A DNA stretch of 64,000 nt from Sporosarcina limicola (GTDB lineage: Bacteria > Bacillota > Bacilli > Bacillales_A > Planococcaceae): positions 124,001 to 188,000 of the forward strand of contig NZ_JADBEL010000004.1 in NCBI RefSeq assembly GCF_014873855.1. Direction: 5' to 3'. The notes under the pieces were generated by a model. It did not search any database, was not told the origin of the DNA, and was given only the letters and a program-made list of their open reading frames with translations. Made by a program: the position numbers and the translations under genes. Positions 7,934 to 18,106 of this stretch are shown in pieces. Position 1 is the stretch's first letter; each line of letters begins with the position of its first letter.

Positions 7934-9655
7934 ATGAACTCTATCAAAACCAAATTACTTACATCTTTTTTACTAGTATCATTAATTCCACTCATTGCAT
8001 TGGGAATGACTAGTTATTTTATCTCAAAAGATTCACTAGTCAATAGTAAAAAGGAACATTTAAAACAAATTGTGGATAGCGCTTATATTCTAGCTGAAAA
8101 TTTACAGATACAAGTAATAAATGGCAGCCTTAGTGAAGAAGAGGCACAAGAAATGTTACGCGAAGCGCTGGTTGGTGAAAAGCAAGCGGATCAAACCCGA
8201 GTTATACCAGAAAAATCACCACGAATTGGGCAGGAGGATTATTTTTTTGCCTACGACAAAGAGATTCGAGCTGTAATGCATCCAAAAGTGTTTGAAGGAG
8301 AGGTGAAAAACGATCCCAACGTGGAAGGGAAATATGTGAATAAAGAGATGTATGACCAAAAGGAAGGTTATTACTCCTTTATGTGGCAAAATCCCGGTGA
8401 GGATAAGGCGAGACCTAAAATGGCCTATTTAAGATACTTCGAACCTTGGGATTGGGTGCTGGTAATGGGTTCTTACTATGATGGATTTTACAATGAATCA
8501 GAACTGATCCGAAACATTACTATTATTATTATATTAGTTGGTATGGTTGTTGTTGCACTTGTCTCACTCTTTATTACTACACGTTTTACAAAGAACATTA
8601 CGGAAATGAAAATAGCAGTAGAAGCTTTTGGTGATGGAGATTTTACGAAACGAGTAAAAGTTATAGGAAAAGATGAAATAGGGAATATGGGAGAGATGCT
8701 GAACCATGCTGTGAGCCAAGTACAATTTGTTATTTCTAAAGTGATGCATTCCTCTAACAGCATGCAAACATCAGCCAATCAGCTATCTGTTGGAGTAGAT
8801 CATCTGGATCGAGCCTCCGAAGAAATAGCACACTCAGTTGAGGAGGTTGCGTCGGGCTCTGAGGAACAGGCTGATAACTTACAAAATCTCTCTGGTTATA
8901 TGGAGGAATTGGTCGCTAGTTTTGATGAGACCGCTCTTAATGTGAATCATGTGAATCATGTGGTGATTAAGGCAAGTGAAGTGAGCAAAAAAGGCCAAGA
9001 ACGGATAGAAGAATCGGTACAGCAGATGAATGTGATTAGTAAATCAGTAGAGAGAATCCAAGAAGTTATGCATCACCTTAATGAAAATACGAAAAAAATT
9101 AGCAACTTTGTAACCGTTATTTCTGAAATCTCCTCGCAAACCAATTTGCTGGCTCTCAATGCGGCAATTGAGGCAGCACGAGCAGGAGAATTTGGGCGTG
9201 GATTTGCAGTAGTGGCTGATGAGGTCCGCAAACTTGCTGAACAATCCAATCGCTCTGCAGAGGAAATCAAAGGGATCATCACCAACGTATTGATAGAGTC
9301 AGAGCAGAGTCAAGAAATCGTGCAAGACAGTAGTAAAGCGGTACTGATAGGAATCGATGTGGTGAAGGATACAGGTCAGATATTTGCTGAAATTCATGAC
9401 TATGTTTCTGAAGTGGCTACTGAAGTAACAAAGATAACCCTAACAATCACTGAGGTGAATAAAGGTGCGCAAGGTGTATCCAATTCTGTATCCGATTTAG
9501 GCGCATTTAATGAAGAGACCAATTCACATACTCAAAATGTAGCAGCAGCTATAGAGGAAAAAACTGCCATGACCAAAGAGATTAACATGTCAATGAAAAC
9601 ATTGGCTGGCCAAGCTAATGAATTATACGAATTAAGTAAGAAGTTTACCGTGTGA
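7934..9655 (+). CDS. Methyl-accepting chemotaxis protein with periplasmic Cache domain
   Basis: Membrane chemoreceptor. TM1 (about residues 9-31) is followed by an extracellular single-Cache domain (signature stretches [22 protein letters not shown] and [16 protein letters not shown]), TM2 (about 193-215), HAMP (about 215-265) and a cytoplasmic signalling coiled coil. The conserved hairpin tip [20 protein letters not shown] and the CheA/CheW contact segment [18 protein letters not shown] are present. Cache domains of this type bind small carboxylates or similar ligands. I place the start at ATG 7934, 11 nt after AAGGA. ATG 7922 overlaps that site and is unlikely. The gene is more AT-rich than the backbone and has no chemotaxis neighbours. 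Confidence 0.9.
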   Translation: MNSIKTKLLTSFLLVSLIPLIALGMTSYFISKDSLVNSKKEHLKQIVDSAYILAENLQIQVINGSLSEEEAQEMLREALVGEKQADQTRVIPEKSPRIGQEDYFFAYDKEIRAVMHPKVFEGEVKNDPNVEGKYVNKEMYDQKEGYYSFMWQNPGEDKARPKMAYLRYFEPWDWVLVMGSYYDGFYNESELIRNITIIIILVGMVVVALVSLFITTRFTKNITEMKIAVEAFGDGDFTKRVKVIGKDEIGNMGEMLNHAVSQVQFVISKVMHSSNSMQTSANQLSVGVDHLDRASEEIAHSVEEVASGSEEQADNLQNLSGYMEELVASFDETALNVNHVNHVVIKASEVSKKGQERIEESVQQMNVISKSVERIQEVMHHLNENTKKISNFVTVISEISSQTNLLALNAAIEAARAGEFGRGFAVVADEVRKLAEQSNRSAEEIKGIITNVLIESEQSQEIVQDSSKAVLIGIDVVKDTGQIFAEIHDYVSEVATEVTKITLTITEVNKGAQGVSNSVSDLGAFNEETNSHTQNVAAAIEEKTAMTKEINMSMKTLAGQANELYELSKKFTV

Positions 9656-9755
9656 TCAACGAGGAGACCAATTAACTAATGGGAAAGGGGGTGATTATTC
9701 CGAATGAAGGGCAGTGATTTTTATATCAAAAAAACAATTAACTGGAGGGAAAGAG

Positions 9756-11471
9756 ATGAAATCACGGATTAAGAGTTTAGTAAGTCTCACATTAGTATTA
9801 TGCTTGACTTTATTATCATTTCCATCTGCTGATGCGGCAAATCGTCCTACAACAATGGCTTTAAATGGTATGGTCACCACGCCGCATTATCTTGCTTCAC
9901 AGTCCGCAGCAAAAGTTTTGCAAGAGGGTGGTAATGCTGTTGACGCAGCAGTGGCTGCTGCTGCTACTTTAGCTGTGGTCTATCCGCATATGAACGGGAT
10001 TGGCGGAGATAACTTTTGGTTAATTTACAATGCCCACACAGATGAACTCAAGGCATTAAATGCCAGTGGCCGTTCTGGGGAAAAAGCTACTATCGATTTT
10101 TATAAAAAGCAGGGTTATGATACCATACCTGCACGAGGTTATTTATCTACTAATACAGTACCTGGTGTAATATCAGGTTGGGATGAAGCTTATAATTACG
10201 CGAAAGAGAACATGGAACAAAGTTTAAAATGGGATAGATTGCTAGAAGATGCGATTCACTATGCTGAAGAAGGATTCCCTGTGACGCCTAGTCAAGAACG
10301 ATTTACAACACAGGTAATTGATCCAACAGATCAAGAGTTCAAAAACTTGCAGAGGTTCAAAGGTTTTACCGATACCTTCCTGAATGAAGATGGTGAACCC
10401 TATAAAGCTGGGGAAGTATTTAAACAAAAACCACTTTCTGAAACCTTAAAAATGATTGCTGAAAAAGGTGCGGATGGGTTCTATAAAGGTGAAGTAGCGA
10501 AAAAGATAGTGAACGAACTTGAAGCTAATGGTGGACTTTTAACCTTAAAAGATTTTGAACAACATAAAGCAAATTGGGTAGATCCAATCTCTGCCGATTA
10601 TCGTGGCTACAAGGCGTATAATTTACCGCCTAATACTCAAGGTGTTGCTGCACTCTCTATCTTAAATATCATCAATAATTATGATATGAAGGGTTTGGGA
10701 GAGGGGACAGCAGACTATTATCATGTACTAGTAGAAGCCACTAAACAGGCATTTGCAGATCGTGATAAGTATGTAACAGATCCTGATTTTAATGATATTC
10801 CTATTGAGTATTTATTGTCTAAAGAACATGGTAAGGAAATGGCTGAGCGCATCGATATGAACAAGGCAGCAATTGAAGTGAAACCACTTGATCCTAAAGG
10901 GGATACAGTATGGTTTGGAATTGTAGACAAAGATGGTAATGCCGTTTCTATTATACAAAGTATTTACCATGAATTTGGTTCCGGTATTGTAGCTGAGGAC
11001 ACAGGTGTATTATTACAAAATAGAGGCAGTTATTTTTCTCTAGATCCCAATAATATTAATCATCTGGAGCCAAAGAAGCGTACATTTCATACGTTAAATC
11101 CGGCAATGATGTTTAAAGAGGGGAAACCATTCCTTGTATATGGAACAATGGGAGGCGAAGGTCAACCACAGACTCAGGCTGCTATGGTCACCCGGATTGT
11201 GGATTATGGCTTTAGTGTTCAGGACGCAATTGAGGCGCCAAGATGGCTTCATGGAAGAACCTGGGGGGCTAGCAATAACGACTTGAAGTTAGAGGGCAGA
11301 GTTGCAGACGAAGTAGTAGAAGAGATGCTTCGTCGTGGTCATCCCGTCAAAGTACTAGATGATTATTCTGAGACGCTAGGACATGCAGGCGCTATCTTAA
11401 TTGATCCAAAAACCAATGTGAAGTATGGTGGTGCTGATCCGCGTGGTGACGGAGCTGCTGTAGGATATTAA
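9756..11471 (+). CDS. ggt: Secreted gamma-glutamyltransferase-like protein (YwrD branch)
   Basis: Ntn-hydrolase of the gamma-glutamyltranspeptidase family, cleaving gamma-glutamyl bonds such as those of glutathione or poly-gamma-glutamate. Residues 1-27 form a Sec signal peptide ending SADAA, so the enzyme is exported. The family start GMVTTPHYLASQSAAKVLQEGGNAVDAA and the maturation region DTVWFGIVDKDGNAV are present. Thr384 aligns with the self-cleavage nucleophile, but the usual TTHFS is TVWFG here, as in YwrD-like members. HEFGSGIV and TMGGEGQPQTQ complete the active-site region. The start at 9756 follows ACTGGAGGGAAAGAG. An upstream in-frame ATG at 9714 lacks a site and would bury the signal peptide. 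Confidence 0.88.
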   Translation: MKSRIKSLVSLTLVLCLTLLSFPSADAANRPTTMALNGMVTTPHYLASQSAAKVLQEGGNAVDAAVAAAATLAVVYPHMNGIGGDNFWLIYNAHTDELKALNASGRSGEKATIDFYKKQGYDTIPARGYLSTNTVPGVISGWDEAYNYAKENMEQSLKWDRLLEDAIHYAEEGFPVTPSQERFTTQVIDPTDQEFKNLQRFKGFTDTFLNEDGEPYKAGEVFKQKPLSETLKMIAEKGADGFYKGEVAKKIVNELEANGGLLTLKDFEQHKANWVDPISADYRGYKAYNLPPNTQGVAALSILNIINNYDMKGLGEGTADYYHVLVEATKQAFADRDKYVTDPDFNDIPIEYLLSKEHGKEMAERIDMNKAAIEVKPLDPKGDTVWFGIVDKDGNAVSIIQSIYHEFGSGIVAEDTGVLLQNRGSYFSLDPNNINHLEPKKRTFHTLNPAMMFKEGKPFLVYGTMGGEGQPQTQAAMVTRIVDYGFSVQDAIEAPRWLHGRTWGASNNDLKLEGRVADEVVEEMLRRGHPVKVLDDYSETLGHAGAILIDPKTNVKYGGADPRGDGAAVGY

Positions 11472-11563
11472 TAATCCTGAATTTTGAAGGTGAAATCCTC
11501 TGAAAATAAGGAAAATCGGGCATAAATCATGACCACTGAGAAAGTCCATACAATTTCAATAAG

Positions 11564-11608
11564 TGTTGACTTCCCCAATTTCATTGAGGGAGTCAACATT
11601 ATTTTTTT
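11564..11608 (+). terminator. Rho-independent terminator after ggt
   Basis: Stem TGTTGACTTCCC / GGGAGTCAACA with one bulged T and a loop of about 12 nt, followed shortly by seven T. Confidence 0.75.
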
Positions 11609-11714
11609 GTATACTAGTTGTATTAATATTAGATGCCAACTTCGATGATTTCTAGCCAATAATCCTTGAATCTCAGTTACCAATTGCATGAATAATCTTT
11701 TTCCTTTAAAGGTA

Positions 11715-11742
11715 TTGATGAAATGAAATCACATGTTATACT
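11715..11742 (+). promoter_or_regulatory. Sigma-A promoter of xpt-pbuX
   Basis: TTGATG at 11715-11720, a 16-bp spacer and TATACT at 11737-11742 place the transcription start just upstream of the purine aptamer. Confidence 0.6.
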
Positions 11743-11756
11743 AATATTCTAATAGC

Positions 11757-11832
11757 ATTCACTCATATAATCGCGGGGATATGGCCTGCAAGTTTCTACC
11801 GATTTGCCGTAAACGAATCGACTATGGGAAGC
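11757..11832 (+). ncRNA. Guanine riboswitch aptamer (purine riboswitch)
   Basis: The core matches the xpt aptamer: CACTCATATAATCGCG, GATATGGC, AAGTTTCTACC, GCCGTAAAC and CGACTATGGG in the correct order. P1 is formed by ACTCAT with ATGGG, and P2 and P3 have their loop-loop motifs. The nucleotide that sets specificity (position 74 of xpt) is C at 11822, which predicts guanine/hypoxanthine rather than adenine binding. A long terminator at 11894 is the expression platform. It lies upstream of xpt and pbuX, the classic targets. Confidence 0.95.
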
Positions 11833-11893
11833 AACGAATTGAAAGGTTCATGCTGGTTTTACGGGCATGTTCTCTTTTCTTTTCCTTTCGGAC

Positions 11894-11963
11894 GATAAGC
11901 CCGGCTGACATTGCTCCACTCATGGATTTGATTGGATGCACGGTCGCTGGGCTTATTTTTTTG
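11894..11963 (+). terminator. Riboswitch-controlled intrinsic terminator
   Basis: GATAAGCCC (11894-11902) pairs with GGGCTTAT (11949-11956) and is followed by seven T. The stem encloses a long loop with further pairing (GGC with GCT). It should form when guanine is bound and stop transcription before xpt. Confidence 0.8.
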
Positions 11964-11977
11964 GCTCTTGATCGTGA

Positions 11978-13857
<1,880 letters not shown>

Positions 13858-13923
13858 GCTGAAAATTAAATAAAAAATCACCTTGAATTACCTCACACTT
13901 TTTGAAATAAAATATGTTACTAT

Positions 13924-13969
13924 GTCGCCTCCTATTTCTATTTATGTAGATTAAGGAGGTGACTTTTTT
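13924..13969 (+). terminator. Terminator hairpin containing a perfect Shine-Dalgarno in its 3' arm
   Basis: GTCGCCTCCT (13924-13933) pairs with AGGAGGTGAC (13954-13963; one G-U pair) around a 20-nt loop, followed by six T. It serves as terminator for xpt-pbuX. The 3' arm is a full-length anti-16S site and lies 6 nt before an ATG at 13970. Confidence 0.65.
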
Positions 13970-13990
13970 ATGCTGAAAAAATCCATTTAA
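13970..13990 (+). CDS. Possible 6-codon ORF (MLKKSI)
   Basis: ATG at 13970 stands at ideal distance from AAGGAGGTGA in the hairpin above and is followed by five codons and TAA. It may be a leader peptide for the downstream small-gene cluster, or pure chance because terminator sequences can look like this. Confidence 0.2.
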   Translation: MLKKSI

Positions 13991-14268
13991 GAAAAATAAA
14001 TGATGATGTTATTGGTTCATAGTCATTGAAATTTTTATATGAATTGGTTGGAAAATACTAATCTTGATAGTACACTTGCAAGTGAACTGTCAGTGCGGAA
14101 ATCTGATTTTTAAAAACTTGGTATTCCTTTTAAAAAAAGAAATGCAGATAGTGCTAGACACGCCAGACAAACTTTATTTTCTCGAATGGAGAAATTATGT
14201 ATTAATGGTTGTATACTATGATTATTCATAAATATGGATATCTTTTTTATGAGAAGGTAGATGTCGTG
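13991..14268. other. Decayed coding remnants
   Basis: No intact gene. One frame reads as protein-like segments broken by stops (for example LKFLYELVGKYSNLDSTLA and then KLGIPFKKRNADSARHARQ), so this is probably the relic of a small gene. I cannot name the family. Confidence 0.35.
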
Positions 14269-14379
14269 ATGACTGCTGAACAGTTAATTAGAGAATATAT
14301 TCAATTATTTACGTATCCTTCCAAACTGAAGAAGGAGGACAAGCATATCAATCAAATTTGGCGAAGTGGAACTATTTAA
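14269..14379 (+). CDS. Small protein of 36 residues, unknown
   Basis: Begins MTAEQLIREYIQLF and ends IWRSGTI. GAGAAGG lies 11 nt upstream of the ATG; a GTG at 14266 is an alternative start at better spacing. It contains an amphipathic N-terminal helix and charged residues, with no membrane segment. It overlaps a second short frame, and the orphan 163-residue gene at 14588 follows. Not recognised. Confidence 0.35.
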   Translation: MTAEQLIREYIQLFTYPSKLKKEDKHINQIWRSGTI

Positions 14380-14479
14380 TCAGATCAAGAGTCTAGATGA
14401 GGATAGACTAAAGGAGTTTTGGGACATGCTCCTAGAGAAACAGAAGAAACTGAAATTAAAAACTGTGAATTCTTTCTAG
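14345..14479 (+). CDS. Possible small protein of about 44 codons with non-standard start
   Basis: A frame preceded by the perfect site GAAGGAGG (14331-14338) begins at ATA 14345 or, with a poorer site, at GTG 14366. The central part LFNQIKSLDEDRLKEFWDML is helical and protein-like, followed by a lysine-rich tail. An ATA start is rare, so this may be a gene whose ATG has mutated. Not recognised. Confidence 0.3.
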   Translation: MSIKFGEVELFNQIKSLDEDRLKEFWDMLLEKQKKLKLKTVNSF

Positions 14480-14587
14480 AACTAATGAGTAAAATTAGGA
14501 TGGAAATCATGGAAATCATGGAAATGGACCAAAATCAACCCACAAATATGGTCTTGGTAGACTACTAAACTAAAAGGAGATCTTGAG

Positions 14588-15079
14588 ATGAAATTACAAA
14601 ACCAGCTAAATCAAAACGAGACTGACATCATACAAGCACGCATGAGTGAGCTAATCGAAGAAATAGACTCATGCATGTGTGAGCTAAATCTATCATTAAT
14701 GGAAGTTGACATCCGCGGCACTAAACAGTCAATCGCAAATGTAAGCATAATTCAGGATGAATTGTATCATCGCATTAAAGAACTAAAAACGGGTCAAATG
14801 TTCCGCATGGAAAACACACCAGATGTGCTGTCTAGCGCAGATATAAAAGGAATAATTCTAAAAGAAAAAATTATTGAGAAAAAGGAACTAGAGAACGATG
14901 TCTGCCTGTTGTTTGATGAATACATGGATGCCAGGAGAAATGAATCAAAATGCACATGTAAATTAGCAGAGGATTTCAGTTTTATCCGTGAGTTGATTGC
15001 AAAAGTAGACACTATTGACATTGTAATCAAAACCTTGACCCATGACATACGGATTGAAAACACTTGTGACGATGAGTGA
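14588..15079 (+). CDS. Hypothetical helical protein, 163 residues
   Basis: Not recognised. A clear AAAAGGAGAT ribosome site precedes ATG 14588. The protein is charged and mostly helical, with likely coiled-coil segments (residues 10-45 and 90-125) and no signal peptide or membrane helix. Five cysteines are present, including the close pairs SCMCEL and KCTCKL, which could bind metal. Codon use is AT-rich compared with the backbone. It is the largest frame of an isolated block between the pbuX terminator and a MITE copy, consistent with acquired DNA. No partner of known function is adjacent. Confidence 0.6.
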   Translation: MKLQNQLNQNETDIIQARMSELIEEIDSCMCELNLSLMEVDIRGTKQSIANVSIIQDELYHRIKELKTGQMFRMENTPDVLSSADIKGIILKEKIIEKKELENDVCLLFDEYMDARRNESKCTCKLAEDFSFIRELIAKVDTIDIVIKTLTHDIRIENTCDDE

Positions 15080-15107
15080 GGGAAGAATTTTCCCTGCTAT
15101 TTTATTG

Positions 15108-15227
15108 CCTAGTTAAGTTGAACGAAAGATCATCGGCCCATTTATACTTGAATAGTTGAAACAAACGCGTCAAACAAGCATATGTAGAATCAACAAAAGT
15201 ATAAAACTTAAATTCAACTTATATATT
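15108..15227. mobile_element. MITE-like element, copy 1 (120 bp)
   Basis: Aligns without gaps to 28861-28980, with about seven differences in 120 positions. Ends are inverted: TTAAGTTGAA at the left and TTCAACTTATATA at the right. It contains no reading frame. The left end of this copy is slightly degraded compared with copy 2. Confidence 0.8.
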
Positions 15228-15347
15228 ATGTTTTTCATAGCTCGAAATTAATAGATGACATTTGTCACCTTGTTTTCATGACTTAGTCTACTGATCCGGA
15301 TTTAGCTAACTACATACAATGAGATTACTACGTGCGGAGGTGCCTCA
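15228..15347 (+). promoter_or_regulatory. Upstream region of the ABC/two-component operon with a dyad
   Basis: A dyad TGACATTTGTCA (15256-15267; perfect 5-bp arms, 2-bp spacer) and a nearby GTCA...TGAC pair lie 80-90 bp before the operon. They could be the operator of the operon's own LuxR-type regulator, which is inference. No unambiguous -35/-10 pair is visible. Confidence 0.3.
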
Positions 15348-16250
15348 ATGGAATATGCAGTTGAAATTAAAGGGCTTACAAAGGTTTTTAAAGAGAAAAA
15401 AGCAGTAGATAATGTTTCTTTTTCGATAAAAAAGGGGGAGATTGTCGCTATTCTTGGGCCGAATGGAGCCGGAAAAAGTACAACAATATTAATGATGCTC
15501 GGACTATTGTATCCTACAAATGGGGAATCAAAGCTTTTTAACGCAGATGCGAGGGATAAGAAGGTCCGTGAAAAAATTGGGGTTATGCTGCAGGAAGTCA
15601 GTCTAATGGATGGTCTGAAGGTGAAGGAAATCATTGGCTTGTTCAGAAGCTATTATCCGAATCCGTTGTCTATCGAGCAGCTTATTCGCTTGACCGGATT
15701 GAGTGGAGAGGATTTAAATAAACGTACCGAAAAGCTGTCTGGCGGACAAAAGCGTAGGGTCGGCTTTGCATTGGCACTTGCAGGTAATCCAGAGCTATTG
15801 TTTTTTGATGAACCGACAGTTGGAATGGATATTTCAGCCCGCAAAGTGTTTTGGCAAACGGTGAGAGAACTTGCCGACAAAGGTAAAACGATACTCTTCT
15901 CAACCCATTATTTACAGGAAGCCGATGATATTGCCGACCGAATTATTTTATTCAACAAAGGGAAGGTTGTCGCCGATGGAACGCCTGAAGCTATTAAGGG
16001 CAATTTGTTAAGGCAATCGGTTTCATTTAGTACAGGTCACCCATTCCCGAAAGTGCAGTTTTTACAATTACCTCAAGTATCCGATGTGTATGTTAAGGAT
16101 GGAAGGACGTTCATATTAACAAGCGATACAGATTTGATTCTATCAAAAATTTTCACTGAACAATTGGATGTATATGATATTGCCATTGAAAAAGGTCGAC
16201 TTGAAGAAGCATTCGAGCAGCTGACTGTAGAACAAAAGGAGGCGATTTAA
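15348..16250 (+). CDS. ABC transporter ATP-binding protein (YvfR-like)
   Basis: ATPase subunit of a drug or lipid-active ABC-2 type exporter. Walker A GPNGAGKST spans residues 37-45, the signature is KLSGGQKRR, Walker B is LLFFDEPTVGMD and the switch histidine lies in FSTHYLQEADDI. The 300-residue length, with a C-terminal extension of about 85 residues, matches this class. Ribosome site CGGAGGTG. The permease starts right after its stop, and a histidine kinase and response regulator follow. The gene order matches B. subtilis yvfRSTU and resembles the LnrJK-LMN linearmycin-sensing module, so a role in sensing and expelling membrane-active compounds is plausible. Confidence 0.9.
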   Translation: MEYAVEIKGLTKVFKEKKAVDNVSFSIKKGEIVAILGPNGAGKSTTILMMLGLLYPTNGESKLFNADARDKKVREKIGVMLQEVSLMDGLKVKEIIGLFRSYYPNPLSIEQLIRLTGLSGEDLNKRTEKLSGGQKRRVGFALALAGNPELLFFDEPTVGMDISARKVFWQTVRELADKGKTILFSTHYLQEADDIADRIILFNKGKVVADGTPEAIKGNLLRQSVSFSTGHPFPKVQFLQLPQVSDVYVKDGRTFILTSDTDLILSKIFTEQLDVYDIAIEKGRLEEAFEQLTVEQKEAI

Positions 16251-16988
16251 ATGCAGATTTTCATGAATCAATGCAAAATTGAGATTTTGAGGATGTTCCG
16301 CAACCCTTACTTTATTATCTGGTCCCTTTTTATGCCGATTGTTTTTTATTTTATTTTCACGAAGGTTGTGAATACGGAAGTTCCTGATAAAGCACTTTGG
16401 GATGCACATTTTTTGATGTCCGTGGCCACATTTAGTGTGATGGGAAGTGCAATTATGACGTTGGGCATTCGGATGGTACAAGAGCGTTCGGAAGGATGGA
16501 CGAACTTCATGAAAGTAACGCCACTATCAGGTATGGCTTATTTTACTGCGAAAATGATTGGGCAGTCTGTGGTCCATGCGTTTTCGATTGTGGTCATTTT
16601 TATAGCAGGCGTGCTTTTGAATGGGGTTTCATTATCGGCTTTTGAATGGATCATGAGTGGACTTTGGATTTTGCTTGGTTCGTTGCCGTTCCTCGGAATT
16701 GGTGTGTTGATAGGGACAATGAAGCGAGTGGATACTGCGAGTGGGGTAAGCAACATCCTCTATATACTCCTAGCTATAACCGGAGGGATGTGGATGCCGA
16801 TGGAAGTTTTGCCGAAAACAATCCAAACAATCGGCGCTTGGCTTCCGGCATATAATTATGGTAACGGCGCATGGGAAATTATTCGCGGCCAGGCACCTGA
16901 ACTAAAAAATATCCTAATTTTAGCAGGTTATCTTCTAGTGTTCATGGTATTATCAACGTATATACGAAGGAAACAGGAAGCGGTGTAG
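16251..16988 (+). CDS. ABC-2 type permease (YvfS-like)
   Basis: Membrane subunit of the exporter, 245 residues with about six transmembrane segments, starting immediately after the ATPase stop. Landmarks of the ABC-2 family are the N-terminal KIEILRMFRNPYFIIWSLFM and the late segment YILLAITGGMWMPMEVLPK. GGAGG at the end of the preceding gene is the ribosome site. The export substrate is not determined. It works with the ATPase encoded upstream, and the sensor kinase gene follows two bases after the stop. Confidence 0.88.
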   Translation: MQIFMNQCKIEILRMFRNPYFIIWSLFMPIVFYFIFTKVVNTEVPDKALWDAHFLMSVATFSVMGSAIMTLGIRMVQERSEGWTNFMKVTPLSGMAYFTAKMIGQSVVHAFSIVVIFIAGVLLNGVSLSAFEWIMSGLWILLGSLPFLGIGVLIGTMKRVDTASGVSNILYILLAITGGMWMPMEVLPKTIQTIGAWLPAYNYGNGAWEIIRGQAPELKNILILAGYLLVFMVLSTYIRRKQEAV

Positions 16989-16990
16989 TC

Positions 16991-18106
16991 TTGAGTAAAT
17001 TTCAATTCTTTCCGAAGAAATATGGTGTCTTTCCCTATATCTTCTTATTTTATTTATTCATGCCAATTTTCCAGGTGATGAATGAGACGGGATGGAAGGC
17101 AGTAATTGGCTACGGTTTAATACTGCTCTTTCTACTATCATACAGACAGCTTTATAGCACCATTTCTAAAAAAAGGTTCTCTTATTGGTTGATTTTACAA
17201 GTAGGAATCGTCATGATTTTAAGTATCGGTTACAATCCCTATAATTTATTTTTGGGTTTTTTTTCATCAAACTTTATTGGATGGTATGGAAATAAGAGAC
17301 AGTTTAATCGAGCATTGATGTCCTTTGCATCAGCTATTATTTTAACCGTGATTATTGTGTTTTATCAGGGCACCATGTTTGGATTTTTTTCTTTTCTACC
17401 GTTTGCAGTCGTGATGATCGCATCCCCATTCGGTATTCAATCGATGAATAAGAGATTAGAGTTAGAGCAACAGTTAGATCAGGCAAATGAACAAATTAAG
17501 GAGTTAATAAAGCGAGAGGAAAGAATCCGAATTGCGAGGGATTTACATGACACGTTGGGACATACGCTATCACTTATCACGTTACAAAGCCAACTCGTCC
17601 AACGAATTGCTGAAAAACATCCTCAGCAAGTGAAAGCTGAAGCTAAAGAAATAGAAATGACTTCACGTTCTGCGCTTAGGCAAGTGAGGGAGTTGGTTTC
17701 CGACATGCGAACCATCACAATTGCTCAGGAATTAGCGGATATGGAGCAAATCTTGAAGGCGGCCGGAATTCAATTTCATATTGAAACCGAACTACCGGAC
17801 CTTCCCCCTTTGCAGCAAAATATTTTAGGAATGTGTCTTCGTGAAGCGGTAACAAATAGTGTGAAACATAGTGAAGCTGAAAATTGTTTTATCAGCTTTG
17901 AGAATGAAAGAGGGAATTTCACCATTATCGTAAAAGATGATGGAATAGGGTTTACTGAAAATAATCGTGAGGGCAATGGATTTATCGGTATGCAAGAACG
18001 CCTAGCACTTATCGAAGGCAAGCTCGCGATTGAATCGGGAGCAGGCACAACGGTCATAATGAATGTACCAGTAATTGTTAAGCAGGAGGAGGTTTTCGCT
18101 TTATGA
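16991..18106 (+). CDS. Sensor histidine kinase, HisKA_3 type (YvfT/DesK-like)
   Basis: Membrane sensor kinase of 371 residues. About five membrane segments occupy residues 1-150, followed by a coiled coil (about 155-180). The HisKA_3 box RIARDLHDTLGH contains phospho-acceptor His186, and the HATPase_c domain carries the N box EAVTNSVKHS and the G box DDGIGF. Translation starts at TTG 16991; a stronger start is not available. The stop overlaps the response-regulator start (ATGA). With no extracellular sensing domain, it probably senses a membrane state or the transporter itself, as in DesK- and LnrJ-like kinases. Confidence 0.9.
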   Translation: MSKFQFFPKKYGVFPYIFLFYLFMPIFQVMNETGWKAVIGYGLILLFLLSYRQLYSTISKKRFSYWLILQVGIVMILSIGYNPYNLFLGFFSSNFIGWYGNKRQFNRALMSFASAIILTVIIVFYQGTMFGFFSFLPFAVVMIASPFGIQSMNKRLELEQQLDQANEQIKELIKREERIRIARDLHDTLGHTLSLITLQSQLVQRIAEKHPQQVKAEAKEIEMTSRSALRQVRELVSDMRTITIAQELADMEQILKAAGIQFHIETELPDLPPLQQNILGMCLREAVTNSVKHSEAENCFISFENERGNFTIIVKDDGIGFTENNREGNGFIGMQERLALIEGKLAIESGAGTTVIMNVPVIVKQEEVFAL

